From assembly GCA_028571305.1 (NCBI GenBank), contig JAOXNS010588645.1, positions 1-20,264 on the forward strand: DNA of 20,264 nt, given 5' to 3'. The DNA is from Magicicada cassinii. Lineage: Eukaryota; Arthropoda; Insecta; Hemiptera; Cicadidae. This document shows, piece by piece, positions 10,527 to 19,345 of this stretch. Numbering within the stretch: position 1 is the stretch's first letter; the number at the start of each line of letters is the position of its first letter. The notes under the pieces were generated by a model. The model had not been told where the DNA came from, made no database searches, and saw nothing but the letters and a program-made list of their open reading frames with translations. Both the position numbers and the translations under genes were made by a program.

Positions 10527-10733
10527 GGACGAACCGCAGTTGATCACACTGTAAATCAACTTGAAGGTGCTGATGTCCTCCTCCTACTACCGAAAGGTGA
10601 TAATCTCCCGGTAGGATATGGTAGAGTTACTTCCAACATAACCAGAAAAAGTGACGCGGTGAACAAATCACTCAAAGCTTACTTAAACTCAACATCATGT
10701 CAACAATTAGAGGGAATAACAATCTGTCCATAG
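10527..10733 (+). other. Open frame without ATG start, unrecognised, directly upstream of a LINE remnant
   Basis: A 68-codon plus-strand frame bounded by TAA (10524-10526) and TAG (10731-10733). It reads in part VNQLEGADVLLLLPKGDN and LPVGYGRVTSNITRKSDAV. It has no Met near its start. It lies just upstream of LINE RNase H sequence, so it may be decayed linker between reverse transcriptase and RNase H, although I do not recognise it as such. A host exon or a chance open frame are the alternatives. Confidence 0.2.
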
Positions 10734-11320
10734 AAGCAATCAGACATGGTAACACCAAGCTCGTACAGATAAACCATAAGATCTTAAACTAACTGAAATG
10801 TTTGGATAAACATGTGATATAAACCTGCTCATGTCAACGTCAAGTACAATGAGGCAGTTAACAAGTTAGCAAAAAAAAAAGCTAGGAAACTCACTCAGGA
10901 AATAGACATGGTAAATCTTTCTGATGTCAACACTAAGTTGAAATTTATATTAGTTTGACAAAAATCAGGGATACAACATCAAATGTCCTAAATCAATGGT
11001 AAAAGGAGGACCTCTACAATAATAGCAAGGCTTCAGAGCAGGTAACCTCAGACGAATGAAGATTAACGCGGATGGGTTAATTCACAAGGACGTATAGAAA
11101 CTGCAATGACTGCTCCAACACTGAGCTGACACATACGTACATTTTACCTGCCCTTTAGTTGTGGCAGCTATACAGATATTAGACCACAATACTTATCAAC
11201 ACTGATACAAAAACAAATTCATTGATGTAGCCAAAGTAGTTCAAGGGACACATGGAAGTATCTGGGACTGTGAAGAGGACACGACGACGACGACAACAAG
11301 AACAATAACAACAAAGGCTA
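10734..11320 (+). pseudogene. LINE 3' remnant with RNase H and terminal Cys/His motif, microsatellite tail
   Basis: The distal part of a Jockey/I-type non-LTR element. RNase H traits: IRHGNTKLVQINHKIL and LKCLDKHV in one frame, then from 10818 in another frame PAHVNVKYNEAVNKLAKK (relatives: W-PSHxxVxGNExADxLAK) and NLSDVNTKLK. Next come IARLQ, GNLRRMKINADGLIH from 11041, and a zinc-knuckle-like end: CNDCSNTELT, a HIL-like segment, then CPLVVAAIQILD. The C-terminus reads KNKFIDVAKVVQGTHGSI and ends in GAC/ACG then AAC repeats at about 11279-11315, which serve as the 3' tail. At least three frames are used and several stops are present, so it is dead. The reverse transcriptase is missing upstream, consistent with 5' truncation. 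Confidence 0.8.
11276..11315 (+). repeat. (ACG)n(AAC)n-like microsatellite, probable LINE tail
   Basis: Four ACG units followed by imperfect AAC/AAT units, immediately after the LINE C-terminus. Short-repeat tails in place of poly-A are known in several LINE clades; here the position argues for a tail and not an independent microsatellite. Confidence 0.6.
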
Positions 11321-11688
11321 ATCTGACAGATATCACTTGACAGAACACAGATATTTTTTGTCACACTATGTATAAAAAACTCTTTCCACAATTATAGAAT
11401 CTACTTAGAATGATTGCAGAACTTATGCCACTCCAGCATGACAGAGAAACTACGTCAACAATATGTAGACACAAAATACTAGGCCACCTAAATTACAAGA
11501 AGGACGTAAATAATAGTTAGTAAACAATAAAAGAATCGTAAAAACAAATGAATTACTCACATAAAGTTATAAATAATAATTTTTTAACAGGGATCTTTTT
11601 ATCGACGAAATTTGTTTGGAGAGAGAGGATATATTTCAAGCTTAAACCATGCAGCTTTCGAGGGATCTTGCCTCATGTTTAATCTTGA
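11321..11688. other. Intergenic DNA, no gene seen
   Basis: No recognised feature. The minus-strand open frame at 11391-11179 is the antisense of the LINE tail and is not a gene. Confidence 0.45.
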
Positions 11689-12129
11689 TTTTATGGTGCC
11701 GTAGTCACTGAACAAAAATTTCCCAAAATTATTTGCAAAGAAAAGAGAAGTGTGGAGTTCGCACTGAAAGTTCAGCAGACAGCAGAACGACCCTTAACAG
11801 GAGGTAACCCTAATCCTATTCCTATGTGTATACCTAGGCGACGGAGAAAATACCACACTAGTAAAACACGCCCATCTTCCGAAATAATAGAAACTAACAT
11901 CGTTTCTTATTTAGTGTTCCCTATCTACCTAACAAAGACGGGATTAGGTTTCGAAGACCGGACGTCATGGTCAAGAGGTATAATGACCATGATAGAGGAT
12001 GTCCTTGGTGGGGCTATAGTGGAAAAACTTGTAAAAACGTTACGGCACATTCGAGCAACTAAGTGCAGTTTAAATTGCTGTAAATTCAACGTCAATAGGT
12101 CAAGAGTTTCTTTCTGCAAAGTACATTAG
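11689..12129 (+). CDS. Long unexplained open frame, 146 codons open, ATG-initiated part 101 residues
   Basis: Open from just after TGA 11686-11688 to TAG 12127-12129 region. The first in-frame ATG is at 11824, giving MCIPRRRRKYHTSKTRPS and onward. Later segments include YLVFPIYLTKTGLGFEDRT and MTMIEDVLGGAIVEKLVK, ending CSLNCCKFNVNRSRVSFC. The upstream open part lacks ATG, so it could be an exon or non-coding. It is the longest plus-strand open frame in the window not explained by a mobile element, and it is somewhat richer in GC than flanking DNA. I recognise no domain, signal peptide or catalytic motif. Alternatives are an exon of an unknown gene, part of an unclassified repeat, or chance. 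Confidence 0.2.
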   Translation, partial: FYGAVVTEQKFPKIICKEKRSVEFALKVQQTAERPLTGGNPNPIPMCIPRRRRKYHTSKTRPSSEIIETNIVSYLVFPIYLTKTGLGFEDRTSWSRGIMTMIEDVLGGAIVEKLVKTLRHIRATKCSLNCCKFNVNRSRVSFCKVH

Positions 12130-12241
12130 TAAAATTTGAGCAATAATACACAAGTGAAAATAATTTACAGCCACTTTTACCCTAGTAACTATGCCAAAGT
12201 CTAAATGGTTTGCAGAGAATGATTTACAATTAACACGAAAG

Positions 12242-12292
12242 TTAGTTGTGAAACAATCTAGTTTTGTCAAACAATTTAGTTGTGAAACATTC
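12242..12292. repeat. 17-bp tandem repeat, three units
   Basis: Units TTAGTTGTGAAACAATC (12242-12258), TAGTTTTGTCAAACAAT (12259-12275) and TTAGTTGTGAAACATTC (12276-12292). The outer two are nearly identical and the middle one is diverged. A small minisatellite with no evident function. Confidence 0.75.
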
Positions 12293-12614
12293 ACAACTTA
12301 ATTAGTACACACTTATTTGAAATTGTAGCGTCGCCAAAATTGGTTGCTTTTAAATATACTGTCCAGTACGAATACCATAGAATTCGTCACTAAGAACCTG
12401 TTTATTATATATCTTTTTCTAATCTTTAATCTCTCATTTGCCGATGATTTAACTTAAATCTTGCCAATATTGTGTCAACATTAACCCAAATGTACGTTAT
12501 TAAAACGAAACAGCAAAAAGCATAAGTTGTATCACCTGTGTGTATCTTCAACAGAAACAAGGCCAGTGGCGTTTAATAAGGATCAAAATAGTAATTAATA
12601 ATAAATCAGTAAAA
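12293..12614. other. AT-rich intergenic DNA, no gene seen
   Basis: Nothing recognised on either strand. Confidence 0.45.
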
Positions 12615-12619
12615 GAAGT

Positions 12620-13130
12620 ATCTCTCTTGAGCTGTGACCTTTCTTATCTGGGTGACAGTGATGTCACTTTTAAACGTAATAAGTACAAGTCAATGTCTGG
12701 TACAATCAGGAGAACTTGAAGAATAAAACTACAAAATTTACTCGATTTGAACTTTACAAGGCACAATAGACGCTCTAGTACCCGTGTACGATGGCAAGAT
12801 ATGAATATGTGGAGATACAAGTGTATTCAGAATTCACGACGGATTTAAAATAGTTAAGATCAGCTGAAGGGTGCACAAAAGCGGAGCAGATTAGTAGCGA
12901 CTACATTAGAGGATAATTAGGCATGTTTGCAATAAACGGGAAACTGAGAACAGACGGATGTAGCTGAATCGTATTGAAGGAACGGATGGAACTAGAATAA
13001 CGAAGGAGACTGATATATACAAACGAGCTGTGAATCAAAGCTTGGAGAGACAAAGAAAAGAAAGTGCAGATAACATCTAGAAGCTAGAAAAGGCCTAATG
13101 CCGTGAAGGGAAGAAAAAGAAGAGACAACA
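12620..13130 (+). pseudogene. LINE 3' half remnant (post-reverse-transcriptase region)
   Basis: Three plus-strand frames carry consecutive blocks of one LINE polyprotein. From 12639: LSYLGDSDVTFKRN and MSGTIRRT (relatives: YLGxxVTF...xxGTIxRTLKNK). Then FTRFELYKAQ in a second frame. From 12854: LRSAEGCTKAEQISSDYIRG and LGMFAINGKLRT (relatives: FLRSVAGCTxxDxIRNxDIRxxLGIFxINEKL). From 12979: GTDGTRITKETDIYKRAVNQ (relatives: RMEGTRIPKEAxxYKPRGRR). It ends in an A/G-rich tract near 13105-13130 that may be the tail. Breaks include a TGA at 12717-12719, further stops and at least two frameshifts. Similar in layout to the minus-strand copy at 15263-16080, whose last block SHFNYLRNDISYE overlaps the first block here, so the two may belong to related families. 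Confidence 0.78.
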
Positions 13131-13317
13131 TAATTCGATGGAGATTGGGAAGTAAATCTTAATTTTGTTGTTTCCATTACACGCATTTCACAGTAAACAG
13201 TAACACTCAGTGAAGCCATTGTTAAGTTTACCAAATCTAGTTTAAAAACATGTAAAATGAACAGTTGAACTCTGCAAATGTCGAAATCAAACACGCACAA
13301 TCTCTGTAACAACTCGA

Positions 13318-13329
13318 CCCCCCCCCCCC
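13318..13329. repeat. Homopolymer C12
   Basis: Twelve C in a row on the plus strand inside AT-rich DNA. With G10 at 4171-4180 and C9 at 18036-18044 it is one of three long G/C runs in the window. Such runs are prone to assembly and sequencing length error. Confidence 0.85.
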
Positions 13330-13638
13330 AAGTCATAGTCAAGGTCATTGGTGATCCATAAAAATAGTGTCTACGTTGATAGACCACGTTCTTCGGTGAT
13401 GGAAAATTCTGAAACGTGCCATTGATAAGCCTAGCTCATCGTGCATCAAAGGTTCTTAAGAAATTTGAGCTGTAACATTCCTTAGCTGAATGTTATTGAT
13501 TCCGTTGGTTCCAGGAAGTCCTATTGTTGCAATTACGTTTAACTGTTTTATTTAACTGTACTTGTTGTCATGACAATATACGAGGTTTGATTAAATCGTC
13601 TGTGTAGTTTTTGAATATCACAAATTATGTTTGTCTTC

Positions 13639-14045
13639 TTTTTTTTTTACATCGGCTTACAACATTTCACTTCTTCGGGTACCAGATCGCCATTCCGCTC
13701 TGTCGTTCCACATGTCCTCTTCGAATCCACACCGTCTCATCTCTTCGTCTATGTCACTCTGCCAGATTTTTCTTGGCCGTCGGTGCTGTCTCCTTCCATT
13801 GCAAAATCTGTTTTGTTAATCTTTCTTCCCCCATTTTGCGAACATGTTCGAACAGTATAAATCTATTATTTTCGATGTCATTTACCATTGTGTGTGTTAT
13901 CTTCATAATTTCTCTTTTTCTATCGTTCATTATTCTTTCCATTCTCGATCTGCTTGCCACCAACGTCTAAAACATTCCACATTACTTCTGTTGCCGTCAA
14001 CATTTTTTCCGCTTTACCTTCAAGTGGCTGAAAGAAACCTAAAAT
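13639..14045 (-). pseudogene. LINE 3' end with A-tail
   Basis: Minus-strand C-terminal end of a non-LTR polyprotein. Blocks in order: LTATEVMWNV near 14006-13979, RSRMERIMNDRKREIMK and HVRKMGEERLTKQILQW (13950-13780), then after a one-base shift HRRPRKIWQSDIDEEMRRCG, FEEDMWNDRAEW and RSGTRRSEML, with a TAA stop at 13657-13659. This is the classic RMGEERLPKxIL...GRPRKTWxxDIxxxM ending. An A-run (T10 on plus at 13639-13648) follows the stop within about ten bases, marking the true 3' end. Frames change near 13965 and again near 13790. The 5' edge abuts a mariner remnant at about 14045-14060. Confidence 0.85.
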
Positions 14046-14059
14046 TATGTTACTTATTC

Positions 14060-14880
14060 TTTATATTTCTTTCTCTATATTTATGTTATATGTCGTTCAA
14101 TTGTCGGCCAAATATAACATACCTATACTAACGTTTTTCTAGTCTTCGAAACATTTATGGATGTACTGTGTGGCACAATCTTAAGCTCGAGTCCGTTCAG
14201 CAATATTTGTTTTATACCTTTAGTAGTAGCGAAACACATCGTATTTTCACATTCTTTTTAAATTTAGAAAGTAAAAGTCAAATGAAACATTCAGGTGAAT
14301 GCAGCGGTTGAAGTGGCACTTTATACCACACATTGAAGAACAACCAATGACACGTGTACTAGTGCATTCTCGTGGTGCAGTTTCCATAAGTTTTATTTAT
14401 ATAAATTCAAACAGTTTTTACGAATAGCTTCACTCAAATAGGGCCAAATAGAACGCTTTATTTCAGCGTTGCAACTTGTGGTCAAAATCACGGAACACAA
14501 TATCACATTAACTGAAGCAAGCAGAAAAAGAACTTTACTGTTAGGTTTCCGTTACCGTGTTGTATCCTGTCTTAGCACGCTTAGAAGCTTCCAGTGAGGC
14601 GACTTGGCCTTACTTTTGATGTCGTAACCGCACATATCCATGGTTCGTACCCGTTATAATGCCTTGAAGGTAGCTAGGTTATTAGCGACTTCATTCTTCA
14701 GTTCCTTAACGATTTCTTTACGATAGAATTCTGAGAAACATTCAGTAAGTTTGGAAAAACCTTTTGCTATCATGTACCTTATGGATACAGAAGTACCTTG
14801 AAGGATTTGGAATACCAGCTTTTTCAATATAATTCCAAATAGTGATTTGATTACAACCGATGGCTTCAAATACAGACGGT
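14060..14880 (-). pseudogene. mariner (Tc1/mariner, IS630 superfamily) transposase remnant
   Basis: Minus-strand remnant of a mariner DNA transposon transposase. Recognisable blocks in order: IAKGFSKLTECFSEFYRKE and FKAL (14810-14656; relatives: SAKFVPKLLTxxQK), then ICGYDIKSKAKSPHWK near 14630-14580 (relatives: DETWVYGYDxETKxQSxQWK), SEAIRKN and LWKLHHENALVHVSLVV near 14440-14330 (relatives: LHHDNAPAHTS), VPLQPLHSPE and DFYFLNLKRM near 14310-14250, and HKCFED near 14145 (relatives: YQKCFEDWKKR). The first catalytic Asp codon is destroyed: the DNA reads GGTACGAACC where relatives imply GGTGACGAA, a one-base loss. The second Asp is Glu (HHEN). The third Asp seems kept (DFYF). Several frames and stops. 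No terminal inverted repeats identified; the 3' side runs into a LINE copy at about 14045. The N-terminal helix-turn-helix is not clearly recognised. Confidence 0.8.
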
Positions 14881-14978
14881 GGAATTAATCACATCTTAAT
14901 CAGGGACCTAATCGATAGTTGTTCACTACAATATGAGCTGCTTACATTAATTGTGTAATTCCTGAACAATATCGAGTC

Positions 14979-15104
14979 TCTCGTCGACAGAGCCAACAAA
15001 TCCGCCCAATCTCAACCCACACTGATCCAGCATAGCCTGCGTCTCGTCGACAGAGCCAACAAATCCGCCCAAACTCAAGCCACACTGATCCAGCATAGTC
15101 TGCG
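14979..15104. repeat. 63-bp tandem duplication, two copies, open on both strands
   Basis: Copies at 14979-15041 and 15042-15104 begin TCTCGTCGACAGAGCC and differ at three positions, so they are about 95% identical. The unit is clearly GC-richer than its surroundings. Because 63 is a multiple of three, each strand can read a 21-residue repeat. On the minus strand the repeat contains MLDQCGLSLGGFVGSVDE, and the frame runs from Met at about 15095 through both units to LDIVQELHN and TAA, 49 residues. On the plus strand it contains LVDRANKSAQSQPTLIQHS, open from about 14958 to about 15141. No family is recognised. It could be a decayed coding exon, a minisatellite seed, or part of an unclassified repeat. 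Confidence 0.85.
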
Positions 15105-15262
15105 TCTCTATATAACGGTGTTATTGTATCCTCCGAATTAATTGTTTTACCAATTAACGTCGATTCTGCGAATCCGATCTTCTTCGGACATATGAGAAAC
15201 CCTCCTTTTCATAATTAAATGAGGCATACATTGTCCGTTCCGCAGTAGTGCACCCGACTGTG

Positions 15263-16080
15263 TCATAATAGGCGTTTTTCTAACCTTAACTTTGTAACCT
15301 TTAGTTTTGTCTGTCGACCTGCTTTGTTTCTAAAAGTAGGATTGATTGTCCCACGGATTGTCTGGCACTTGCCTAACTTAACATCAATATCATAACTCTT
15401 CTCATAGGAAATATCATTTCGCAAATAGTTAAAGTGGCTCACCTGTTTTATAATTTGATCATTAATTATTATTTTTGTTCCCATTGGTTGCTTGGCTGAA
15501 ATTGCCACTTCTTTTGTTTTTGTACAGGAAATTTTTATATTGTATTGTTTGCCAATATGATGAAGATTGAAAACAGATTTCTGTAAAGCAGATTCCTTAT
15601 TTTCAATTACAAGCAAGTCGTTAGCAAACAAGAGGACAAGCTCTTGTGATATGTATAAATCTTTCTCGTGATATTTTAATAGCAGGGTTTACTAAATGTT
15701 TCCATTTTCTTACCAGATCGTCAATATAAATGTTAGAAACAGTAAGTGATATATTGCTTGTCTGACACCTTGATTGACACATATTTGTTGAGAAATCCTA
15801 CAATTATTTTTAACAGGTATTCTTGTTCTGTCTTATAAGTTTTTATGGGTATTCTTATTTTTATAATACTTGCCACAACAAATTTCTATCTACTCTATCA
15901 AAGGCCTTCCCAAAGTCAATGAAGGCTACGCGCGTGTCTTTGTTGAACTCACGATGCTTATCAATTATCTGTGTAATAACAAAAACATTGTCTGTACAAG
16001 ATCTGTCCTTCTTGAAACCGTTTTGTTCTTCAGAGAATACTGAATATCGCAGAAATTGGGAAATCAACGTTCAGTCGACA
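15263..16080 (-). pseudogene. LINE reverse transcriptase remnant (non-LTR retrotransposon)
   Basis: Minus-strand reverse transcriptase core. Upstream part (16067-15861): SEEQNGFKKDRSCTDNVF, then VAFIDFGKAFDRVDRNLLWQ, which is RT motif A with its aspartate intact. The middle (15860-15632) lies in other frames: IRIPVKNN, NQGVRQ (motif B region) and NIYIDDLVRKWKHLVNP. The last part (15631-15263): LFANDLLVIENKESA, where the YADD catalytic motif reads FAND so the first catalytic Asp is lost, followed by QYNIKISCTKTKEVAIS, QVSHFNYLRNDISYE and FRNKAGRQTKLKV. Frame changes occur at least near 15860 and 15630 and stops are present. No endonuclease domain is visible above about 16080. The protein resembles RTE-like LINEs of insects, but the clade is not settled. 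Confidence 0.88.
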
Positions 16081-16869
16081 CATTAATTCTGACTTTATTA
16101 GAGACAATCTGTGTAAGTCTGTGTTTAGTTTACGACTGAGATCTGTTCCGCTCTCTTGTGCAGGCATGCATAACGTACCCGTTCAAGTTCCGCTCCATTG
16201 AAAACAGTTGTGTATTATTGACTATCCACACTATCTACTGCATAACTAACTAACCAGCTCGTTGAATAATAATAATATAATTATTATTCAGTTTCTATCT
16301 TAACTCAGTTGTATGAAGTTCAGGACATAATTTATTCTGGCACTTTGTTTTGTCATACGGGAAGCCCGTTTATTATGTCACAAAACGTCTTCCATTAAAC
16401 ATTCTACAATTATTTCCAGATCTTTTCTTTTGAACCATATGTTTTAACCAGTTAGAATTTCTTTAATATACTTTTATCAACATATTACTCGTTTTCAAGT
16501 ATTTTTTTAGTAATACACCATTCTTCTTTTATTTCTCTATGTAAAAGTATGTGTTTGCTTATACAAATAGAAGCCCTTTAGAAAACTTACCTAACTATAG
16601 ATGATCCAATGTTTTTTTACAGGGCTCAGTCATAACTCTCTGTTAACAAGTTTCTTAATTCAACTAAGAATGCCTACTTTTTTATTTTTAAAGAAAAAGT
16701 GATCTTACTATTTATTTATTTAATTGACTTATATAACAAAAAGCTGATTTTGCTACAGTTATGTTGAATTATATTTATTTTGTAGATTCATTAACAACAT
16801 AGATTTCGTATATTATGATAGCAGGTGTAAAAATTTATTATTTAAACAGTGTGTATGGTAGCCTATGTT
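16081..16869. other. AT-rich DNA with short inverted and direct repeats, no gene
   Basis: No coding similarity. It holds a direct repeat GTTCCGCTC (16145-16153 and 16187-16195), a perfect 10-bp hairpin GAATAATAAT/ATTATTATTC with a 6-base loop (16264-16289), and a compound hairpin at 16347-16386. Confidence 0.55.
16347..16386. repeat. Compound inverted repeat
   Basis: Outer arms GTTTTGT (16347-16353) and ACAAAAC (16380-16386) enclose inner arms CGGG (16358-16361) and CCCG (16365-16368) around an AAG loop. Spacing between arms is uneven (4 versus 11 bases). No terminator or RNA role can be assigned in a eukaryotic setting. Confidence 0.5.
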
Positions 16870-17110
16870 CTTTCTCTCCCGCCCCGCCATCTTGCGGATA
16901 ACCGTTTTGGCGGTTTCCCTTTCAGTATTAGATACCTGTCGACTTGAACCAGACTATGTTTATCTTCTGGCAGCCATAGGACACGTCCCAGATGCTGCAG
17001 TCATGTCTAGGGTTCAAAGACGCTCCGCACACTCAATGTAGTCCTGGCCCAATTCAATAGCCCAGCGATGTTAGATTGAGATTCGGAGTATTTGTCACTG
17101 TGACTGGCGG
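16870..17110. promoter_or_regulatory. GC-rich islet with YY1/Pho-like site, candidate TATA-less promoter or CpG island
   Basis: A patch richer in GC than the flanks. CCGCCATCTTG at 16884-16894 is an excellent match to the YY1/Pleiohomeotic core (CGCCATNTT), a site frequent at TATA-less promoters. CCGCCA (16884-16889) and TGGCGG (16908-16913) form an inverted pair. No coding sequence is recognised within or just after it on either strand. The promoter role is inference from one motif and base composition; a repeat fragment is the alternative. Confidence 0.3.
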
Positions 17111-18035
17111 AAAGTAATTAGTGTGTTAATTAGTACGAAACTCTAATACGGTGACATTTATTATTGTGTGTTGGACACATTAATTTGAATTATTGTGTAA
17201 GAGTGCCTTTGTTGATTTATAACTGTTGTTTGTGTTTGTAATTTCCAATTTCTAATTTAACTTTGTAATTAGTGACTTCATTGGTGTCAAGTTATTCTGT
17301 TCCCACTGTACAATACGACGATCTGCATGATCATCGTAACAATGTAACAATACATATTTTTTATGATTACAGAACGCTGATTTCATCTGTAATATTTCGT
17401 AGTTGTCACGCTGTGTTGTGTTTTTAATTATTGATATTATTTTATGTTATCTTTCAGACTATACCTTTTAGGTTTACTAATTTGATAAACCTGAGCTCTT
17501 AAAAATAAAACAGTTTGACTAACTGAGAAAACAAATAGTTGTAATTTCTAAAAATTCATAAGTAGAATTAAACCTATTACTTGTCAATTTATTTTTCCTT
17601 TTAAAGTATTTACTCTAGTCATGATTAGTAAGAATAAGAGTAATTTTTGACATGCAATCATGAAGGGAAAGCTATTTTAAATGGTTTCAACTGAGCGGCG
17701 ATAAAAATTACAATTAAATGATGTCCCTTCACTATGGATAAAGCATATTTATTATACTTTTATTGAGAATTATGCTAATATTTGGTGCAACGAATCTTCA
17801 GAATTTACATCATTACAAATATATAAACTACACGCACCTACGGGAAATTATATTCGTTATTTCTTGGCTAACATCGGGAAAAATTTCAAAATCATAATTA
17901 CAACACGCTTGAAGAGATTTGTGTAGGTTTGAGTGGGTTATTTTCACTTTTAATTGCTGACGTTTTCTAATGAATTTGTGAGACTACGAAAAAACTCGAC
18001 GATTAAACTATAGGAAGTTGGAATGTGTTCGTACT

Positions 18036-18071
18036 CCCCCCCCCTCTTTCTGTCTTTCTGCCATCTTTCTG
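18036..18071. repeat. C9 run and TCTTTCTG triplicate, pyrimidine tract
   Basis: Nine C followed by three TCTTTCTG units, two adjacent and one after CCA. A simple-sequence tract on the plus strand. Confidence 0.8.
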
Positions 18072-18910
18072 CAAGTTACTCTATTAAGATCAAGTATTAA
18101 TTGTATGATTTTTTCTCATTATCTTAAATACGCTCTCACAATCTTGTACTCCCACAAAGACATTTTCTGATTGGGATTCATTAAAACCACAAAATATTAA
18201 ATTGTCAATAATGATGATAACGAGAAAGACCTGTAGATCGTAATAAAAGTGAAGAAGTGGTACTGTCTGTGTTTATTTTAAGACACATATTGTTGTAAAT
18301 ACACAGTAAAGACACTTTTCCCGGCAGTAGACGATAAGTTAAAGATTAACACAATATTTATGAAGGAAATTGCAGAAATGTTAAATGTTTCCATATCATA
18401 AGAAAGTGTTAATACTTATTTATTATGGTTTCTAGTAGATATCGAGTTCCACTAGTAATAAAAACGCAGTAGATAAATAATACATACGGTTGATAAATAA
18501 AAATCTCTACTTATTTATTATCTATGAAATGTAGTCTTTGACCTACATATATACTTTTGCGGTAACCGTATCGTTTCCATAATATCTCTCGGGACTCTTT
18601 TCAATGACCTAATGTTGTTTGAGCACAAAGTAAACAAACAAACGTAAGACAAACAGACCTACAAACTAGTTAAATAAATATGTAACTTGATATTTTCTTC
18701 TCATATGGAATTGTTTAAACCAATCAGAGGATTACAAGTGTAAAAATAATTTTCTAATTAGACGATATTTTGCTTCACAAATGACGAACCTCTGAGTTTT
18801 TGTTGATAGCAAATCACCCGTTTTGATGTACTGTGAAATCAAAATGAACTGTTTTTTGTCAAACTGTGCACAGGATATAGTAGGGCTTATCATACATATT
18901 AACATACATA

Positions 18911-18946
18911 TTTTAAGATTTTAAGATTGATTTTAAGATTTAAGAA
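18911..18946. repeat. TTTTAAGATT-type simple tandem repeat
   Basis: Three to four imperfect copies of TTTTAAGATT in about 36 bases. Confidence 0.75.
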
Positions 18947-19345
18947 CTAATTTATTTACACTTTGATTAATATTTATTAATTGTTAGTGTTAAAAAAGTA
19001 CAGGTTCTTAATTTCGTTACTATAAAATAAAATAATTTTAACGTTATTTAATAATGTTTATTTTTATTAAAAATGTTTCGAAGTTAATTTTATTTTATCT
19101 ATCATAAGGTTTTATTATTGTGAATATCAGTTTCTACTGTCACACACCATGCCTTTAATTTCATTGTATTCAAATTCTGAACATCGCAGAAGTTGGCAGA
19201 CCGACTTTAGTTCCCCATATTACTGTTGAATTTGTTAGACGGTAAAGTTTGTGCTTCCACCTGACCTGACCTCACCTGTTTTCCACCTGATCGCAGACTG
19301 TTATGTACAAGTAGATATCTAAATTTAAAGAAGGCATAAAAGAAA

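Larger units (their letters stand above)
17111..19345. other. Long AT-rich stretch, no gene seen
   Basis: No recognised gene, RNA or mobile element. It holds C9 at 18036-18044 followed by three TCTTTCTG units (18045-18052, 18053-18060, 18064-18071), and an imperfect array of TTTTAAGATT at 18911-18946. A short segment near 19165-19200 resembles part of the LINE at 16030-16075 on the same strand and may be a tiny scrap of it. Confidence 0.5.

Noticed and set aside
12992-13387. 131-codon minus-strand open frame
   Set aside because: Half of it is antisense to a plus-strand LINE remnant and it runs through the C12 tract; no domain.
13611-14131. Overlapping plus-strand open frames of 62 to 119 codons
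   Set aside because: All are antisense to the minus-strand LINE tail and mariner remnant.
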